From contig JAZBRS010000059.1 in assembly GCA_037176725.1 (NCBI GenBank), positions 9,845,001 to 9,909,000 on the forward strand: a stretch of 64,000 nt of DNA, written 5' to 3'. The notes under the pieces are model-generated. The model worked only from the letters and a program-made list of their open reading frames with translations. It made no database searches and had not been told where the DNA came from. Numbering within the stretch: position 1 is the first letter of the stretch; each line of letters opens with the position of its first letter. This DNA is from Posidonia oceanica (lineage: Eukaryota; Streptophyta; Magnoliopsida; Alismatales; Posidoniaceae). This document shows positions 31,451-44,280 of the stretch, one piece after another. Made by a program: the position numbers and the translations under genes.

Positions 31451-32964
31451 CCGAAAGCGGCCCCGTTGCAGATGCCCTTCTCCCACTTGCATTTTCATTC
31501 TCGCCTTCTTGATTCATCTCCTTTCAGATCATGATCATCATTCTTTCAACTCTTGCGACTCTCTGTTTCAAATCATCATCATCCTTTCAACTCTTGCATC
31601 CCTAGTCAAATCATCATCGTCATTCTCTTAAGCATTGCATCTTGGGCCCGGTGATGACAACCGGAAGTGCTCGCCTGCTCTGGAAAGGGTCACCCTGCCT
31701 CACCCGGCACTACTTAGATGACTTAGCAAGTGAGGGAGCCACCACCAATTAGGACAGGCGAACTGCCCAATCTCACAAGGACATACACCTCTGAGGGAGA
31801 AAAAATGTTAGGTTGTGAGCTTGAAAAAAAAGTGAGAATAGACATCTAGGTTTGGGCACCAAGGAACAGAAGACGAAGACAGAAGCCGGTCCTAGAGATA
31901 GGGGTGTGCAGTCTAACCCTGCTCCTTCTACTCATCACACAGCAGACCCAAAACCTGAATCCATTACATTTTAAGCACCCTTCTTTTGCCACCAGAATGG
32001 GGATAGCAAAAGCCTAAAAAAAAAAGGAGAAAAGCAAAACAACAAGCGAAAAAAAAAGAAAAAAAGATAGAACAAAAACCAAAAAAAAAAAGGAAAAAAG
32101 CAAGTAAAGCAAAAAACAAAAAAAAAAAGAAGAAGAAAAGGGCAAGTTGCAGCCCGAAAATACAGGCACTGTTATCCCCCATACCATCACTAGAGATCCC
32201 CAGGGATTTAAGCCTGGAAAAGGGGTCTACCACATCCTCCCAAAAGCAAACACATACCTTCTCCTAGTTAGGGGCAGAGAAAGACTGCATACCTATGAGG
32301 GAGAAACCTTTCAAAAAAGAGAGAGCTGAAAGAATAGGTGTAGGTCCTGAGAGTGCAGCCAGTAGCCTGTCCTCACCACATCACCACCTGTATAGTGCCA
32401 ACGACCTGTTCCGGAGCGCCACCAATAAGCCGAGAGTCTGAGTAGGGCCCGGTGAGTCAAGGACCACTCCCTTCCTCTGCAGCAGGCACCAAAGCACTCC
32501 GTACGCTGAGGGCACTCAGGCATCCACCCAGGCATATCCATCCATTCAAACACACTTAGTCATCCAATAATATTCATCCACATAAGCATATCACTAGCAT
32601 CTTGCACTCATGCATCTTCCTTCTTTCCTTTCCCCTTCCGCCAATCCCTCCGCTCTGCAACGCGCTCAGGCCCTGAGACAGTACTCTTCCCCAGCAGAGG
32701 CACATCGGCGACACTCAAGCTGCGCCAGTCCACATCATCTGCTGGTCCTCGCCCCTGCATTCACCGGACTGCTGCCAATTCCCTTTATTCACTTATGCTT
32801 AACTGCTGTGTTCTGTTGTCAACTGCTGAATGCATATGGAACTACACTTTCAGTCTCAGCTTCTGTTTGTTGTCAAAGATTATATGCCTGCGAGATCTGA
32901 CTGTTTATTGATAGCAGGTACCTCAAGCCTTGAAGCAATCAGCCTGTCTTCTGCAACCAGTGCA
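31451..32964 (+). other. Non-coding region between pol and the extra ORF (element C)
   Basis: Holds an ATCATCATCATTC-rich stretch (31520-31630), an A-rich tract (about 32010-32140), and phrases occurring twice (GGGCCCGGTGA at about 31645 and 32448; TGAGGGAGAAA at about 31791 and 32297). From about 32495 it matches element A. No convincing protein-coding ORF before 32965. Confidence 0.6.
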
Positions 32965-34092
32965 ATGGGTTTTCCTACTCTGTTGACTCCCGCACACTGC
33001 TCGGAAACCCTGCGAGAATGGATCAGCAGGCTCACTCTACAAGACTGTGAAAAGTTGCGCCTGTGGGGCATACCAACTAAGCTGCTAAAGGCCGCTGATG
33101 TGGAGGTCAGCCGCCACCTTCTGTGTGCCGCCGCGAGGTTCTGGAAGCCGGCACATCATGTCTTCCGCTTCAACAAGACCGAACTGACACCTACACTGGA
33201 AGAGGTGCGTCGGATCTGCGGCTTTTCAAAAATCATGGGACCGCCAGTTTTCATGAGGCGCGACGGATATCTCCGAGTCCTGAACCAACTGACTGGACTC
33301 TCCACTCAAGACTGCCAACAAAAGCTAATCTGCACCAGTGGACAAGAGCCTATGCTTCGCCTTGCACACTTTGATGATATCTTGAACAAGCGTGCTGACC
33401 TCGGAAATGAGCTGTGGCTCCGAGGATTCGTCATCCGCTTTCTCGGCGAGCTAATCTTTACTCATGGCCGACTGACAGTGGCCATCGAAGTTGCAGAGAT
33501 TGCACTAGCTGTGGTGACCCAGCATATAGACCTGGCACCAGTTGTCTTGGCAGAGACTTATCGCGGGCTGGACCGCATTTCTCATCGCTGCCGCCACTTC
33601 CACGGTTGCGGAGCACTTATACAAGTCTGGCTGACCGCGCACTTAGAAATGGACTTCCTGCGCCCTCAAGTACACGCCTTCGAAGCATACTGCAGCAGCG
33701 CCCGTACCAGAGCAGACAAGAGCGTCAAAGAAGAGTACGAGAGGCTGTCAGCGTTGACTGACGACGCTGTGACCTGGCGTATCGTCCCCTCTGCAGCCGA
33801 GCCATTCACTGTCTTTTTCAGCGCGCGCGACACGCGACTGATCGTTCTTCCAGGCTTCACAGCAGGCGTAGAGTACCATCCAATCAGGGTCATGCGCCAG
33901 TTCGGCTTCCAGCAGGGCGCCTTCATCGACAGTGCAGCGCCCAAGCTTCTACAGATGTACCCTCTCAGCACAACTGCCCCGACCAAGAAGCTTGCTAGTC
34001 TGATGCAGCATGGGGTCCAATCTACTGACATTGCAGCTGTGAGAGGTGTAGGATGCACCCCTGAATATGAAGCTGAAGTCCGACAGCTCTAG
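32965..34092 (+). CDS. Extra ORF, DUF7745-like protein, element C copy (C-terminally truncated)
   Basis: 375 residues from ATG 32965. It aligns end to end with the element A protein at about 93% identity by eye. The Trp codon that follows RQL in A (TGG) is TAG here (34090-34092), removing the last 26 residues, including the basic KKAR tail. The frame beyond the stop is still open, so the stop looks recent. The N-terminal ELTPTLEEV region characteristic of DUF7745 is unchanged. A 45-residue extension from an upstream ATG (32830) exists only in this copy's frame and is probably not real. The role is unknown; position and orientation suggest expression from the element's own transcript or a spliced form (inference). 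Confidence 0.8.
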   Translation: MGFPTLLTPAHCSETLREWISRLTLQDCEKLRLWGIPTKLLKAADVEVSRHLLCAAARFWKPAHHVFRFNKTELTPTLEEVRRICGFSKIMGPPVFMRRDGYLRVLNQLTGLSTQDCQQKLICTSGQEPMLRLAHFDDILNKRADLGNELWLRGFVIRFLGELIFTHGRLTVAIEVAEIALAVVTQHIDLAPVVLAETYRGLDRISHRCRHFHGCGALIQVWLTAHLEMDFLRPQVHAFEAYCSSARTRADKSVKEEYERLSALTDDAVTWRIVPSAAEPFTVFFSARDTRLIVLPGFTAGVEYHPIRVMRQFGFQQGAFIDSAAPKLLQMYPLSTTAPTKKLASLMQHGVQSTDIAAVRGVGCTPEYEAEVRQL

Positions 34093-34429
34093 CCTATCAC
34101 TGAAGTCCCGCCAGGCGGTCCCTTATTCCCCGACTCCAGGCAGTCGAAGAAGGCCCGAACTGACTAGGCCCTTGTGCAACCATCATGTGGTCTTCTTTCG
34201 GATTATGCTGTACATTTCTGGCCTGCCATAGGCATTGTACTCATCAAGCTTTATTAATGAAAACTGTTTCTGCTATCTGCTTGCACATCAAGACTCATTG
34301 CTGCATTGCATATCATTATCATCATCATCTTGGGCCCTCTAACCAGACTTGCAGACATCACAACGCAGCAAAGTCCTCAGCACCCAATCCAGAGTCCAGA
34401 ACATCTCCGGACCCGCGTCGTCAAGCTAC

Positions 34430-35470
34430 GCCATCCGGCATCCTCAGCTGATCATCCCCAGCTGAGTCCCTTGCGGGCTGGCACCCCAAACTGCCCGGCG
34501 AAAGGTCCGTCAACCTGTCATCATCCTCAGCTGATCATCCCCAGCTGAGTCCTTTGCAGGCTGGCACCCCAAACTGCCCGGCGAAAGGTCCGTCAACCTG
34601 TCATCACCCTCAACTGATTATCCCCAGCTGAGTCCCCTACGGGCTGGCACCCCAAACTGCTCGGCGATGGGTTCGTCAACCTATCATCCATCCACTCGTT
34701 CATCTATCTTTGCATCCTGATGCCAGGGGCGCTTCGACCATCCCCTGGTATCATCCTGATACCAGGGACATCTCCTGGCTGCCCTGCGGTATCATCCCCA
34801 GCTGATCATCCTCAGCTAAATTCCCTTGCGGGCTGGCACCCCAAACTGCTCGGCGAAAGGTCCGTCAACCTGACACTCTTCTCGGCTGCTCACCCCAGCT
34901 GAGTCCCCAGTTGATCGCCCCCAGCTGGACCACCATTCCCTTGCGGGCTGGCACCCCAAACTGCTCGGCGAAAGGTCCGTCAACCTGACACTCTTCTCGG
35001 CCGCTCACCCCAGCTGAGTCCCCAGCTGATCGCCCCCAGCTGGACCACCATCCCCTGCGGGCTGGCACCCCAAACTGCTCGGCGAAAGGTCCGTCAACCT
35101 GACACTCTTCTCGGCTGCTCACCCCAGCTGAGTCCCCAGTTGGTCGCCCCCAGCTGGATCATTATCTCTGCGGGCTGGCACCCCAAACTGCTCGACGAAA
35201 GGTCCGTCAACCTGACACTTCTCTCGGCTGGTCACCCCAGCTGAGTCCCCAGCTGATCGCCCTCAGCTGAATCCTTTGCGGGCTGGTACCCCAAACTACT
35301 CGTCTGACAAGCACGACACTCTTGTCATCACTCTCTGCTTTCGATGCCATGGACGCGCTGGCCAACCCCTGGTGTCATCCCGACACCAGGGGCATCTTTT
35401 GATCGCCCCTTGGTATCGTTCTCTCCCTCTTTCCCCTATGACGTTCCTGGCGTCATAGGGATGGTTTCTT
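34430..35470 (+). repeat. Long-stem hairpin cluster (element C)
   Basis: Same unit types as 1930-2650, but with more copies of the GGGCTGGCACCCCAAACTGC and GGTCCGTCAACCTGACAC unit (about seven). Includes CCCCTGGTGTC/GACACCAGGGG near 35368-35392 and a CCCTATGACG/CGTCATAGGG hairpin near 35432-35462. In element A the second arm of the latter is changed to a G-U compatible form. Confidence 0.85.
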
Positions 35471-35479
35471 CTCATCATT

Positions 35480-36290
35480 CCCTTACCCCTTCTTTGCCGG
35501 CCGATAAGTCCGATATCTTATCATTCTCATCATTCCCTCATCCCCTCTTTAGCTTAATTTCTCATCATTCCCTCATCCCCTCTTTAGCTTAATTTCTCAT
35601 CATTCCCTCATCCCCTCTTTAGCTTAAATTCTCATCATGATCTCACCCCCCTCTTTAGCTTAAACTCTCATCATGATCTCATCCCCCTCTTTAGCTTAAA
35701 CTCTCATCATGATCTCATCCCCCTCTTTAGCTTAATTTCTCATCATTCCCTCATCCCCTATTTAGCTTAATTTCTCATCATGATCTCATCCCCTCTTTAG
35801 CTTAATTTCTCATCATGATCTCATCCCTTTCTTTAGCTTAATTTCCCATCATGATCTCATCCCCCTCTTTAGCTTAAATTCTCATCATGATCTCATCCCC
35901 TCTTTAGCTTAATTTCTCATCATTCCCTCATCCCCTCTTTAGCTTAATTTCTCATCATGATCTCATCCCCTCTTTAGCTTAAATTCTCATCATGATCTCA
36001 TCCCCTCTTTAGCTTAATTTCTCATCATTCCCTCATCCCCTCTTTAGCTTAACTTCTCATCATGATCTCATCCCCCTCTTTAGCTTAGCTTCTCATCATG
36101 ATCTCATCCCCCTCTTTAGCTCAAATTCTCATCATGATCTCATCCCCCTCTTTAGCTTAAATTCTCATCATGATCTCATCCCCCTCTTTAGCTTAGCTTC
36201 TCATCATGATCTCATCCCCCTCTGTAGCTTAACTTCTCATCATTCCCTCATCCCCTCTTTGCCGGCCGATAAGTCCGATATCTTATCATT
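35480..36290 (+). repeat. 34-36-bp minisatellite (element C)
   Basis: About 22 units of TCTCATCATGATCTCATCCC and CTCTTTAGCTTAA with ATCATTCCCTCATCC variants. The variant order differs from element A, so the array turns over fast. Confidence 0.9.
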
Positions 36291-36309
36291 CTCATCATGC
36301 TCTCGTCCC

Positions 36310-36450
36310 CTCTTATCAATCAATCAATCAAACTCGTGCTAGGCTGATATCCGAAACTATCAACAATCAATCACTCGTGCTAGGCTGATATCCGAAACTA
36401 TCAACAATCAATCACTCTCAGGCTGATAACCTAAACTATCTTCTGGCCGA
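36310..36450 (+). repeat. Short tandem repeat with GCTGATATCCGAAACTATC (element C)
   Basis: Two full units and one partial unit, equivalent to 3690-3880. Confidence 0.8.
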
Positions 36451-36459
36451 TCCATGGTT

Positions 36460-37370
36460 GGCCCGCAGTTGTGTTATACGGCTGACATCCAGTAACTGTC
36501 CCTCGTAATTGCACTTTTCCTGTTGATAGGTCTGTAAACTATCCACCGGTTGACAGGACCGTAAACTGTCGCTCCAGTTGGTAGGACTGCAAACTACCGC
36601 GTGCAATTACGTTATACGGCTGACATCCAGTAACTGTCCCTTGCAATTGCGGTTTCCAGTTGATAGGACTGTAAACTATCCTCCAGTTGATAGGTCTGTA
36701 AACTATCCGCCGGTTGACAGGACCGTAAACTGTCGTTCCAGATGATAGACTGTAAACTATCCCGCAATTGCATTATACGGCTGATATCCAGTAACTATCC
36801 CTCATCATCGCGCGTTTCCAGTTGATAGGTCTGTAAACTATCCGCCGGTTGACAGGACCGTAAACTGTGGCTCCAGTTGATAGGTCTGTAAACTATCCAC
36901 CAGTTGGTAGGACTGTAAACTACCATGCGCAATGATGTTATACGGCTGACATCCAGTAACTGTCCCTCGCAATGCTGTTTCCAGTTGATAGGACTGTAAA
37001 CTATCCACCAGTTGATAGGACTGTAAACTATCCGCCGGTTGACAGGACCGTAAACTGTCGTTCCAGATGATAGACTGTAAACTATCCGGCATTGCGTTAT
37101 ACGGCTGATATCCAGTAACTATCACTCATGGTTTGTGGGTTTCCAGTTGATAGGACTGTAAACTATCCTCCAGTTGATAGGTCTGTAAACTATCCACCGG
37201 TTGACAGGACCGTAAACTGTCGTTAGGCTGATATTCCTAAACTATCACCCACAACCATGTTATACGGCTGATATCCAGTAACTATCACTCACAACTGCTC
37301 CGGTTGACAGGACCGTAAACTGTCGCTCCCGGTTGATAGGACCGTAAACTATCCGGACGATAAGCCCGTC
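36460..37370 (+). repeat. Array of short hairpins with covarying stems (element C)
   Basis: Equivalent to 3890-4800, with the same GATAG/CTATC, GACAG/CTGTC and GGTAG/CTACC stems and GTAAA loops. Comparison with A shows that units have swapped between stem types at matching places. For example, the unit after the first GACAG hairpin is GATAG/CTATC in A, but begins GGTAG and ends CTACC in C (about 36569-36588). Confidence 0.9.
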
Positions 37371-37860
37371 ACCTTATCGTTTTTTTTTTTTCCTTTTCGG
37401 CGTGACCTTGTCCCAGGAAGACGAGATCACGCACCCCCTTTCTGCGATGGGAGAGTTGGCCTCTCTCCCCTCGCGCCCTTCTTTCCTGCTAGCTTGCTCC
37501 CCAGGCGGGGACCAGCTGCACCCTGTTTTCCTTCGCTTTGTCGCGCAAGCCTGCCCTCCCTGCCAGGCATTTGCACCACATCGCGCCTTTTTACCATTTT
37601 CTTGCATCATCTCTGCATTTTCTTAGCTAGCACTGCACGCCATTTTAGCATCATCAGTATCACTTGCACAGCATTAACATTTTCTTCTAGCTGCACTAAC
37701 TTTTATACTAACTCTTGCATTGCACTCGCATCAGCATACATACACACAGCACAGCATCCATCTGCACTGGCATTTTGCACTGCGGCAATGGGCTACGATC
37801 TTCGGTGCATCTGCCGAATAAGTAGCTCACGCCCATAGCAACCCGCTGCTCCCGCCGGTC
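37371..37860 (+). other. Spacer between hairpin array and PPT (element C)
   Basis: Matches 4801-5283. No gene, repeat array or RNA gene recognised. Confidence 0.6.
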
Positions 37861-37944
37861 AGATGGGGTGTCTTGTCAACCCTAAGCAGCGGCCGCGCTC
37901 CGCTTGCCCTCGCTCAGGGAGGGGCATCTGTTGACACCCCATCT
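37861..37944 (+). promoter_or_regulatory. PPT and folded U3 junction of element C
   Basis: PPT AGGGAGGGG at 37916-37924, LTR start at 37929. Pairings: AGATGGGGT (37861-37869) with ACCCCATCT (37936-37944), GTCAAC (37875-37880) with GTTGAC (37930-37935), and CCCTAAGC (37880-37887) with GCTCAGGG (37912-37919, one mismatch relative to A). Confidence 0.85.
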
Positions 37945-40900
37945 TGGCAGGCTTGGACCCTTGGAGCCCTCTGGTTGATTGCTGGATCAAACCCCAACCA
38001 AACCCTAACCCTAACCCTCCTCTCAACCCTTCAAAATCAGCCCGTTTTGGCCTAAACCTTTACCCCCCTTCCCAACCTCAAAACCTAACCAAAATTCATA
38101 GGAAAACCCACCACTATCCACTCAACAAACCTACCCAAAAACCCAGGATTTTCCAAGCTTGACCCATTCCCAAAAACCCTAGAAAACTTAGGTGAAACTA
38201 CCCTTTTTCTACACCTTGAAACCCCTCCAAAACCTCTTTAGAATCAAACCAAAATTTCAGACCCAAGACTTCAAAACCTAGACTACCCACCCACCAATTT
38301 TCACCCCATTCCAAGACCTTTGAGACCCTCTTTCACTCAAATTATCCTTTTCTCTCTCCAGGATTATCATTTTCTCTCTCCTCTCTCTCTCCTGATTATC
38401 ATCTCTCTTTTCATCCCTTTCTGATCCTTTTTCTGGTCTGGCTGTGGGCCCCCTCTGTGCTTCTATCCTTCCTCTATCTTATCCCTATTTTTACTTTATT
38501 TTTAACACTTTTTCTGAATTTTTAAAAATCGTTTTCCTCCAACCTATCTTTTTCCCTTTTATCTCCCTCTTTTTTCCATTTCTTTCCTCCATCTCTTTTC
38601 CTTTTCTCCCTTTTGCAAAAATCCACAAAAACCCATAAAAATCTGTAAAATCTCAAAACATAAAACAAACAAATCAGTACCCTAAGAAAAACAATTAAAA
38701 AATGTTAAACAAGCAATTAACAACTTAAACTTAACTTAAGCAAGCTAAAAAGAAAACTAAACATGCAAACTAAAAAATGCAAAACAAATCAAAAGAAAAC
38801 ACTGAAAAATCAAGGAAAAAAACTAAAATGAGATCTAAACCGAGCAAAAGTAAAAAACCCACTAAAAGAATTAAAAAACAAACCCTAAAAAGGAGAATTA
38901 AAAATCAAACATTAAAACAAATAATTAAAGAAGGCAAAGGACTTAACCTAGTAAACATAAGAAAAACAAGTTAAAAGCTTAATTAAAAAAAGAAAAGAAA
39001 AACACATCTGAAAAGCTTAAAAACACCCTATCAAACCAGAAAAATCCAACTAAAAACTTCAAGAAAAATCCTTAAATAAAAATCAAGACATAACTTAAAA
39101 GACTTAAGAAAGAAAAACCCTAAGAAGACTACAACTTTAAAATCTAAAACCAACCCTAAAATAATACAAAATAAATCCTGAAAAATCCTAATCAATACCC
39201 TAAGTGTCCAACAAAAGAAATAAAATTTTTAAAATAATTTAAAAAGGGATTAACAAACATTTAAACAAGTGAAAACCAATTAAAAACAAAACCAAAACCC
39301 TAAAACCCTAATCAAGCCCAAAACACATTAATCAACTCAAAATAACCATTAAAAATCTTAATTAAAATCCTAACCTACAGCAAAACTCTTCTAATATTTT
39401 TACTTATTTTTAGTTTATTTTTACCTATTTTGTTTCCCCATTCTACCCTCTCTTTCTTTCCTCCTTCTTTCTTGCTTTCTTTCTTTCTTTCTTTCCTTAC
39501 TGGGCTCAATCCGGCCCATTTCTTCTTTTCTTTCTTTTTCATTCCTTTTCTCAGCCCGCAGCAGTCCGGCCCACGCTTCGTCTCCTCCTTCTTCTTCCCC
39601 GCGCTTCCACTGGTTTCCTTCTTCTCGCGAGCTGCTGCCAACAGTCCTCCCTCTCCTTTTTAAATTTCAAGCTCCCTCTCCATCAGATCATGCAACAGCA
39701 GCCCGCCGCTCTCTCATCTCTCAGCGCCTTTTCCGGAGGCTTTGAATGCCGGTCGGCTCGCCGACATCCATCGCGTCTGCTGCAGTGCCGCCGATGAGTT
39801 TGAATTCAGCAGCGCGCCAGCAGCAGCTCCTCCTGATATAAGCTTCCCGTCCTTCCTTCAGTGGAGAGAGAGACCTCCAATTGGCAGTGAGAGCGAGCAA
39901 GAGAGGGCAACGAGAGACCACCAGCAAACCAGAGACCAAAATCCAAATTTTCCTTCCTTTCTGTGCGACCTTCCTCCTCCCCTGATCCTCTTCCAATTCC
40001 GGAGTGAAAAGAGAGAGGAGAAGAGAGTGTTTGTGAGTTCTGGGCATCCCGGAGAGAAGCCCTCATCAGAGCCCGATCCCTCCATCCAGTCTTCTTCTTT
40101 TCTTCTCTGAAAATATCAGCAGAGCATCCTTCTTTCTTTTCCAATCCCCCAACACCACTCCAAGCCTCCACACTTCTCCCCTTTGCTCCCCCAAGATCAC
40201 CCAAAACCCAGCCATTTCCCAGCTTCATTCTCCGGCCATTCCACCCACTGAACCCACCTAAAACCACCCGGAAACACCCCGATCACCAGACCTGCAACCC
40301 AGCTCCTTTCTCTCACAATTCCCTCCACTCCAACTCACCACCCTCTCCCAAACTTTGTCCAGAGACTCACTGGACCTCCACCTCCTCAAAACACCAACCA
40401 TCAAACCCAGCCACCCATCGTAGACCTTAAGCTCCACTACAAACACCTAGACCATCTTCAGCCTAGAAAACCGACTTAGCTCCAAGACCACTCCACAGCC
40501 TCCCAAAAAGCATTTCAACCACCCAGAACCACTCCCCGCACCTCCAGCAATCTCCCAGAGCGCTCCATCCAAGCCGACGAGCAGCAACACCCCTCCCCGA
40601 CCTCCGGCAGCAACCTGTGAACCCAAATCAGTCGAACCACCACCCGTGCTGCGAAGCTTCCGTCTGACTATCTGGGAAGCACCGGAGGAACATTCGGAAG
40701 CCGCTCCAACCTTCGCGAGCGACGGACGACGCCCGCTGTGACCGAACGACCTCCGCCGACCGGCTCTGGAACCACTGACGTCGGGGGAACAACTCAGACG
40801 CGGGAAGAGGTAAATTTTGCTTCCATTAGCTTCCTTTTCTTTTCCTCTCGCTTCCCCGCCCTTTAGACTAGCTTTTCCGGCCCTCCTGCTCCGCTTCCGC

Positions 40901-43900
40901 TCGCCGGTCCGGTCATCTTCTCCGGCAACGTCCTCCGGTCTTCACAGCACTCCAGCCAGCGGAACGCCATCCCGGTGATCCCCGAAGCTCCGCACGGACG
41001 TCAGGAGTCTCCTCCGGTCTTCAGAGCGCAGCTTCGCTGCGTCGAACGACCGGACCGAGCTTCAGACCTTCTGTAGAGCTCCGGCGAACGCTCCGGCACG
41101 TTCCAGACAGCGTCGTCCTCCACCGATTGCCGCCTTGTCTCCGCCAACTCCGGGAGCACCTCCTCCGTTCGACTGCGCATCCTCAGCCCCCCTGTCGACG
41201 GCATGAGCGCTGGAAGTTTCGTGCTACAGTGCTCGTCGCCGTCGACGATCGGCACTGTGTCTTTATTTTTCAGTTTATATAGTTTTAGGGTGAATATTGC
41301 ATATCTGTCTTAAGTTTTTTTATTTTTGCAATCCGGTCCTTATTTCGTTTATTCTGCTTAGTTCTTAATTAAATACTTTGCTAAATTGCGCGATCTGTTT
41401 ATGTTTTTCAATATTTGCAAGTAGATCCTTTTACTGTGCTGTGCTGCTTTAATATTTTGTAGTTTAGTCCTCCTGTTCTCAGTTTTTGCACTTAGGTCCT
41501 GCATTTAATCAGTTCATTTATTTACTCATATTTACCATACTGCATTGCATCCTGGCCCCCTGCATTTTTCTATTTTTGCATTTAAGTCCATGCACTGTAG
41601 AAAACTTAGGTTCTGATTTTTATTTTTGGTTGATGCATTGCATTTTAGCCCCTCTGCTTTATCATATTTGCAGTTAGGTCCATTTTAAATGGACAGTAAC
41701 TGTGCTGCATGCATTTTAACTTGCTGCATTGCATTTTTAACCCCATGTTTTCCAGAAATTGCACTGTGGTCCTGTCATTTAAATTCCAGAGCATATTTTC
41801 CATACTAAATTGCATTTTCAGCCCCTGCATGATTTGAAAATCACACCTAGGTCCCTGCATGTTTTAAAAAATCGTGTGAAAAGACCATTTTGCCCCTAGG
41901 TTGCATTTTAGCTCCTATGCCTACCAAATTTCGTACAGACCTTCCACTAGTACCCCCAGACTCCCCAGGACCTTGTTTTCTGGAAAATTTGCATTTTAGA
42001 CCCTAGATTTTTTTCAAAATTGCACTCTGACCCCTTTTGGTTTCAAAATCTCTTCCAAAACATACCTTCTTTTCAAAACACCTTTCTGAGCCTAGTTTTT
42101 TGCCAAATAGACCCTTGGCTTCCCCTGTTTTCAAAGTCTTCTCCTGTGGAACCCTGTTTTCTGGAAAATTTGCACTTTTAGCCCCTCTTCTTTTTCAAAA
42201 TGCTTTCTGAACTCCTGGTTTTTCTCAAATTACTTCTCTTTACTTTTCTTGCTTTTGCATACCATCCTGCACTCATTTAGTCTTGCATTTTAGCATCTTC
42301 TTGCACACACTTAGCATTTCTAGCTCCCTTTCACTTGGGAGGCCCCTTTTACACATCCCTAGGACCTCCTGAACACCTAGACCTGTTCTTCTCCCCTGAT
42401 CTGGCCCTTCTGCCTTGGAGCTGCAATATCTTCCAATCCGGCCGTTGGATCTTCTCAAATGAGCTGCCCAGGCGACCGCAGCGAAGCGCTCTTCAGCATA
42501 GACCAGACAGATTTCAGATCAGGCTCCCGGATTTCCAGGTATGTCCTCCTGAACCCCTGCATTGCATTCATTTGCATGGCATTTGCACAGTTTTCCTTGT
42601 TTTCGCTTTCTGTCTCTTCGAGCATGTAGAATAGGACTTCCCCTTTCTGCTTATCTATTCAAATCCTCGTTTCGCGTTTCTCTGTGTGTTTCGTGTTGCG
42701 TTCTCCCTGGATTTGCCACTTTATGTGACTTTCTTCCCCTTTTTCCACGATCCGATCGCATCGCGAGCTTTGGGCAGCATGCGAGACACATCGTGGAATG
42801 GTCTAGTGGGAAACAGCCGCAAAAAAGGTGGTAATCCCTCCATTTGCCCCTTCTCCCCTCAGAAGGTCTTCACACCTACTCTGAGTGGTCTTAAACAGCG
42901 TTTGTTCTCATACACACGTTGTCTTGCCTCCCCTTCGCCCCCTTTTAATCTCTCTCTGCATCCTCGCATTTGCATGGCTTTTTCGAGGTTTTTGCTTCGC
43001 TGTTTTGGCACCGTTTCGCGTGCCCGCCCTCGTTTTCGCTCCGTTTTGCGTACCCATCTGTTTTCTTGTCTCGTTTTGCGCACTGTCTTGCCGTCTCGTT
43101 CGTTTCATGTGCCGGTTTCTTTCTCTCGCTCCGTTTTGCGTACCTTTCTGTTTTCTCGTCTCGTTTTGAGTAGTTTCCTGTTTTCTTGTCTCGTTTTGCG
43201 TGTTGTCTCGCTTTTTTCGCTTGTTTTGCGCACCGGTTTCGCTCTTTCGCACTGTTTTGCGTGCGTTGTTCGCTTCCCGCCTCGTTTTGCGTGTTTCGCG
43301 CCGTTTTCCATTGCATGTCGATCGCATTGCATGGTTTTCACGCTGTTTCGTTTTCTCGCTTGCATTTGCATATAGGGCTATGATGCTTACTGCCTGGAGT
43401 TCTCACGAGCTAGGTTACGCCTGGTTCGGAACACAGACAGCGCAGCTGAGCACTTAGAGAGCACGTTTACTTCCCTGCCTTGCATTTTCCCACTTAGAGC
43501 ACTCCTCGAGCATTCATTTAGGCATTCATAGGCACATAGGCATTCAATCCTGCATCTTTCTGCGTATGCGAGCGTAAGCCTAGAAAGACCGATTCTCGGG
43601 CGTGTCGGGGGTGCCTAACACCTTCCCCGCGCGTAACAGGAGTCCTTGCCCTGTCTTCTGGCCCGCAATGACCATATTGCCCCTATCCTAGGCTAGAGTC
43701 ATCATATTTGCATCCATTTGCATTTGTTTTCCTTTGCATTGCTTTGCTTTGCATTTCTTTCTTGGTTTTGCGTGTTAATTCATGCATTTCCCCCGGTTTT
43801 CCTTGTCTCCCGTTAATAGACATGGTGGCGACTCTGATTTGTCTTATCTTTTCCTTTTCTCCTCGATTTTAAGTGTTTTTCGAGTTGAGCCTCTTCCTCG

Positions 43901-43951
43901 GATCTCAATCGCCGCTAAATAGCGAGCCTGGTTCCGATCGGGATCGCTACA
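37929..43951 (+). mobile_element. 3' LTR of element C (6,023 bp)
   Basis: Near-identical to 15308-21332. Differences seen by eye include sites near 38158, 38838-38840, 39474, 39626, 39761, 39906, 40464, 40850, 41133, 41151 and 41723, plus a 2-bp indel near 41187. It repeats the promoter-like block (39648-39843), the GTTTTGCGTGCC minisatellite (42999-43309) and the PBS-like TGGCGACTCTG (about 43826). Confidence 0.97.
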
Positions 43952-43956
43952 GTTAC
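43952..43956. repeat. Right target-site duplication of element C (GTTAC)
   Basis: Identical to 15303-15307; element B sequence resumes here. Confidence 0.97.
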
Positions 43957-44280
43957 GCACTACTGCGAGCATCATCTTGAGCCTGCGATGCTATAAAAAG
44001 AAGCATGCGGGCGACGAAGATGCTGCCTTAGGCAATACGTGAACTTGGGGTTCGGATCCTAAGCACGCGATGTCCGTGTAATGATGAGATGCAGTACTAG
44101 GACTGACTCTGCAAGGCATACAAAGGAGCTATATGATGCTATGCAATGCGAATGCTATGAAATGCTGTGTACTGATAATGATGGAACGCCGGGCACGCGA
44201 GACCTGGAAAACGATCCTGATCGCACGATGTCCGGGCGATGATGAAATGCTAATGCCATGCAACAAAATGCTACTACACT
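43957..44280 (-). other. Element B interior right of the C insertion
   Basis: Continues the B region cut at 15302. Contains ATGATGAAATGCTAATGC-type phrases and two copies of a phrase with CACGCGA/GATGTCCG. No ORF. Confidence 0.6.

Larger units (their letters stand above)
15308..43951 (+). mobile_element. Element C: complete 28.6-kb Tat/Ogre-type LTR retrotransposon
   Basis: Flanked by a perfect GTTAC duplication. Order: 5' LTR (6,025 bp), PBS for tRNA-Arg, leader, gag-protease ORF, pol ORF (RT, RNase H, integrase), non-coding stretch, DUF7745-like ORF, hairpin arrays, PPT, 3' LTR (6,023 bp). The LTRs differ by about a dozen substitutions and one 2-bp indel by eye, so the insertion is recent. 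The catalytic residues I could locate in pol are present. The visible lesions are a TAG between gag-pro and pol and a stop that trims the extra ORF. About 28.6 kb is near the top of the known LTR-retrotransposon size range. Confidence 0.97.

Noticed and set aside
32830..32964. N-terminal extension of the extra ORF in element C
   Set aside because: The frame is not shared with element A, where an indel separates it from the main ORF.
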